Shown: positions 63,020-64,000 of the stretch, piece after piece
Numbering within the stretch: the first letter of the stretch is position 1
How the letters are laid out: every line of letters starts with the position of its first letter
Assembly (NCBI GenBank): GCA_039519185.1
Contig: CM076846.1
Location: 151,914,605 to 151,978,604 of the forward strand
Direction of reading: 5' to 3'
DNA from: Astragalus membranaceus
Lineage: Eukaryota; Streptophyta; Magnoliopsida; Fabales; Fabaceae
Length of the DNA stretch: 64,000 nucleotides
Notes under the pieces: generated by a model
What the model was told of the DNA's origin: nothing
The model's input: the letters and a program-made list of their open reading frames with translations, nothing else
Databases searched by the model: none
Program-made: the position numbers and the translations under genes

Positions 63020-63810
63020 AGTGATGTAATGGTGGTGGTGAGAGGAAGATGACGCGGAGGTGGTGTGACGGTTGATGGCCTGGCTATTTGGGAAGATAAA
63101 AAGTGATTCTCAAATGGAATTCAAAGAAGATGAGAAGATGGAATGGAGGTATGAAACCTAGGTCGTAGCCAGAGATAGTAATACAAAGAGAGAGAGAAAA
63201 GTTATGATGACAAACGCTTCGATGAGATGGTTTGCGACTCTTCCAAGTTAGCTAGCCAAGATCTTGAGTTCGAATCCATACTTGAGAATGAAATAGCATT
63301 AAAACTTTGAAGGGAGAGCTTCTCTGCAGTTGCGCGAAGATGATACCGATGTTAAAAAAACAACAACAATGCTAATTGATCGATTCTCAAAACATTATAC
63401 ATATCTCATAACTATTGCGAAATACCGTATCTGTAGTCACTCTGCAGTTGGTAATTCGCGCGAAAAATGTCTGTTACCGCACCCAATAATAATGCTTCCC
63501 TGGCCCACCGCATCAACTTGCTCTTTATCTAAAATCTGAAATTCATATACTGTTTTGTCTTTCTCCATTCCATCTCCGCTGCCTCTCAACTTTCGCATCT
63601 CTCTCTCTCTATTAGCTATCTCTTCCCTTTCCTTTCATCATCTTTGTTCACTCAGATGAAAGTCACAGACCAGAAAATCAGAACCCTAAACGCCTCTCTC
63701 TCTCTCTCTCAACCATCTCTCTTCCTTCCTTAAACTTAGTAGAAAAGTAAAAAAATGAAAACCAAGGATGGAGCCTAAACCAATCTCTACATTCGATTTA
63801 CCTTTAAGAG
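63020..63810. other. Unassigned right flank
   Basis: Includes a CT-rich, UTR-like stretch (63560-63740, with repeated ctctctctct and accctaaac) that could be a gene leader running out of the window, but no start codon with a convincing frame follows. Confidence 0.35.
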
Positions 63811-63853
63811 ATACTAGCCTCATTACCCGTGCAATGCACGGGGTGGGCTAGTA
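63811..63853. mobile_element. Helitron-like 3' terminus (hairpin with CTAG)
   Basis: A 7-bp stem cccgtgc/gcacggg with a 3-base loop (63826-63842) lies 7 bases from ctag|t on the right; on the other strand it lies 8 bases from another ctag|t. Helitrons end in a short GC-rich hairpin followed closely by CTRR with a T next. Both orientations fit, and the matching 5' TC end was not found. Confidence 0.45.
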
Positions 63854-64000
63854 TCGATAGGATTTAATAACACTGAATTAATATTTGTTAATAACAATGA
63901 AAGTCTAACATAACCTAATATATAACCAAGATATCTGAATACATAGTAATCAAAAGTAATAATAAAACTAACAAGAAGCCCGCATTATTCAAAAAGATAA

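Overview
This window is plant nuclear DNA, almost certainly from a eudicot. A legume is plausible because Ogre-type elements are abundant there, but no single-copy marker fixes the species. I find no complete host gene. Nearly everything is transposable elements, many inserted into one another, with target-site duplications (TSDs) that give the order of events.

1-9077: the 5' part (minus strand) of a non-autonomous Ogre/Tat-type LTR retrotransposon. It has a 2.47-kb LTR (6606-9077), a primer binding site and a leader related to the full Ogre further on, but no gag or pol. Its interior is AT-rich, ATG-rich non-coding DNA with diverged 1-kb repeats and a Mutator-type MITE (4795-5111). It sits in a LINE-type RNase H pseudogene (9078-9580). 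9.6-12.9 kb holds inverted repeats, an exon-like series and a LINE 3' fragment.

12961-56108: a decayed Ty1/copia element (minus strand, LTRs about 5% diverged) that hosts a nest. Within it lie (a) a nearly intact Ogre retrotransposon, 13583-32222, TSD TATGC, two 3381-bp LTRs, ORF1, gag, protease/G-patch, an intron, and RT-RNaseH-aRNH-INT; and (b) a CACTA (En/Spm) transposon, 32598-52455, TSD TCA, with a TNPD-type transposase gene and a second Transposase_24-type gene. The CACTA itself carries (c) a young Tat/Retand-like gypsy element, 37839-48138, TSD AGTAT, identical-looking 392-bp LTRs, one open 1959-codon gag-pol frame and a spliced antisense gene of about 690 codons; and (d) a 358-bp non-autonomous hAT, 50643-51000, TSD GGGATGGC, inside the last exon of the second gene. 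Order: copia first, then Ogre and CACTA into it, then the gypsy and hAT into the CACTA.

56109-64000: a scrambled end of the copia LTR, a hAT remnant, a CACTA subterminal remnant, a hAT element (56958-57840) holding a LINE fragment, and a 4.48-kb non-autonomous CACTA (58540-63019, TSD AGT) that has captured two exons and the intron between them of a NIMA-related (NEK) protein kinase gene. A Helitron-like terminal hairpin lies near the right edge.

The most notable items are the antisense spliced gene with its own TATA box in the gypsy element, the insertion of that element four bases inside a transposase intron, a 256-bp foldback and duplicated ends in the CACTA, a C9 frameshift between Ogre gag and protease, and the kinase capture.
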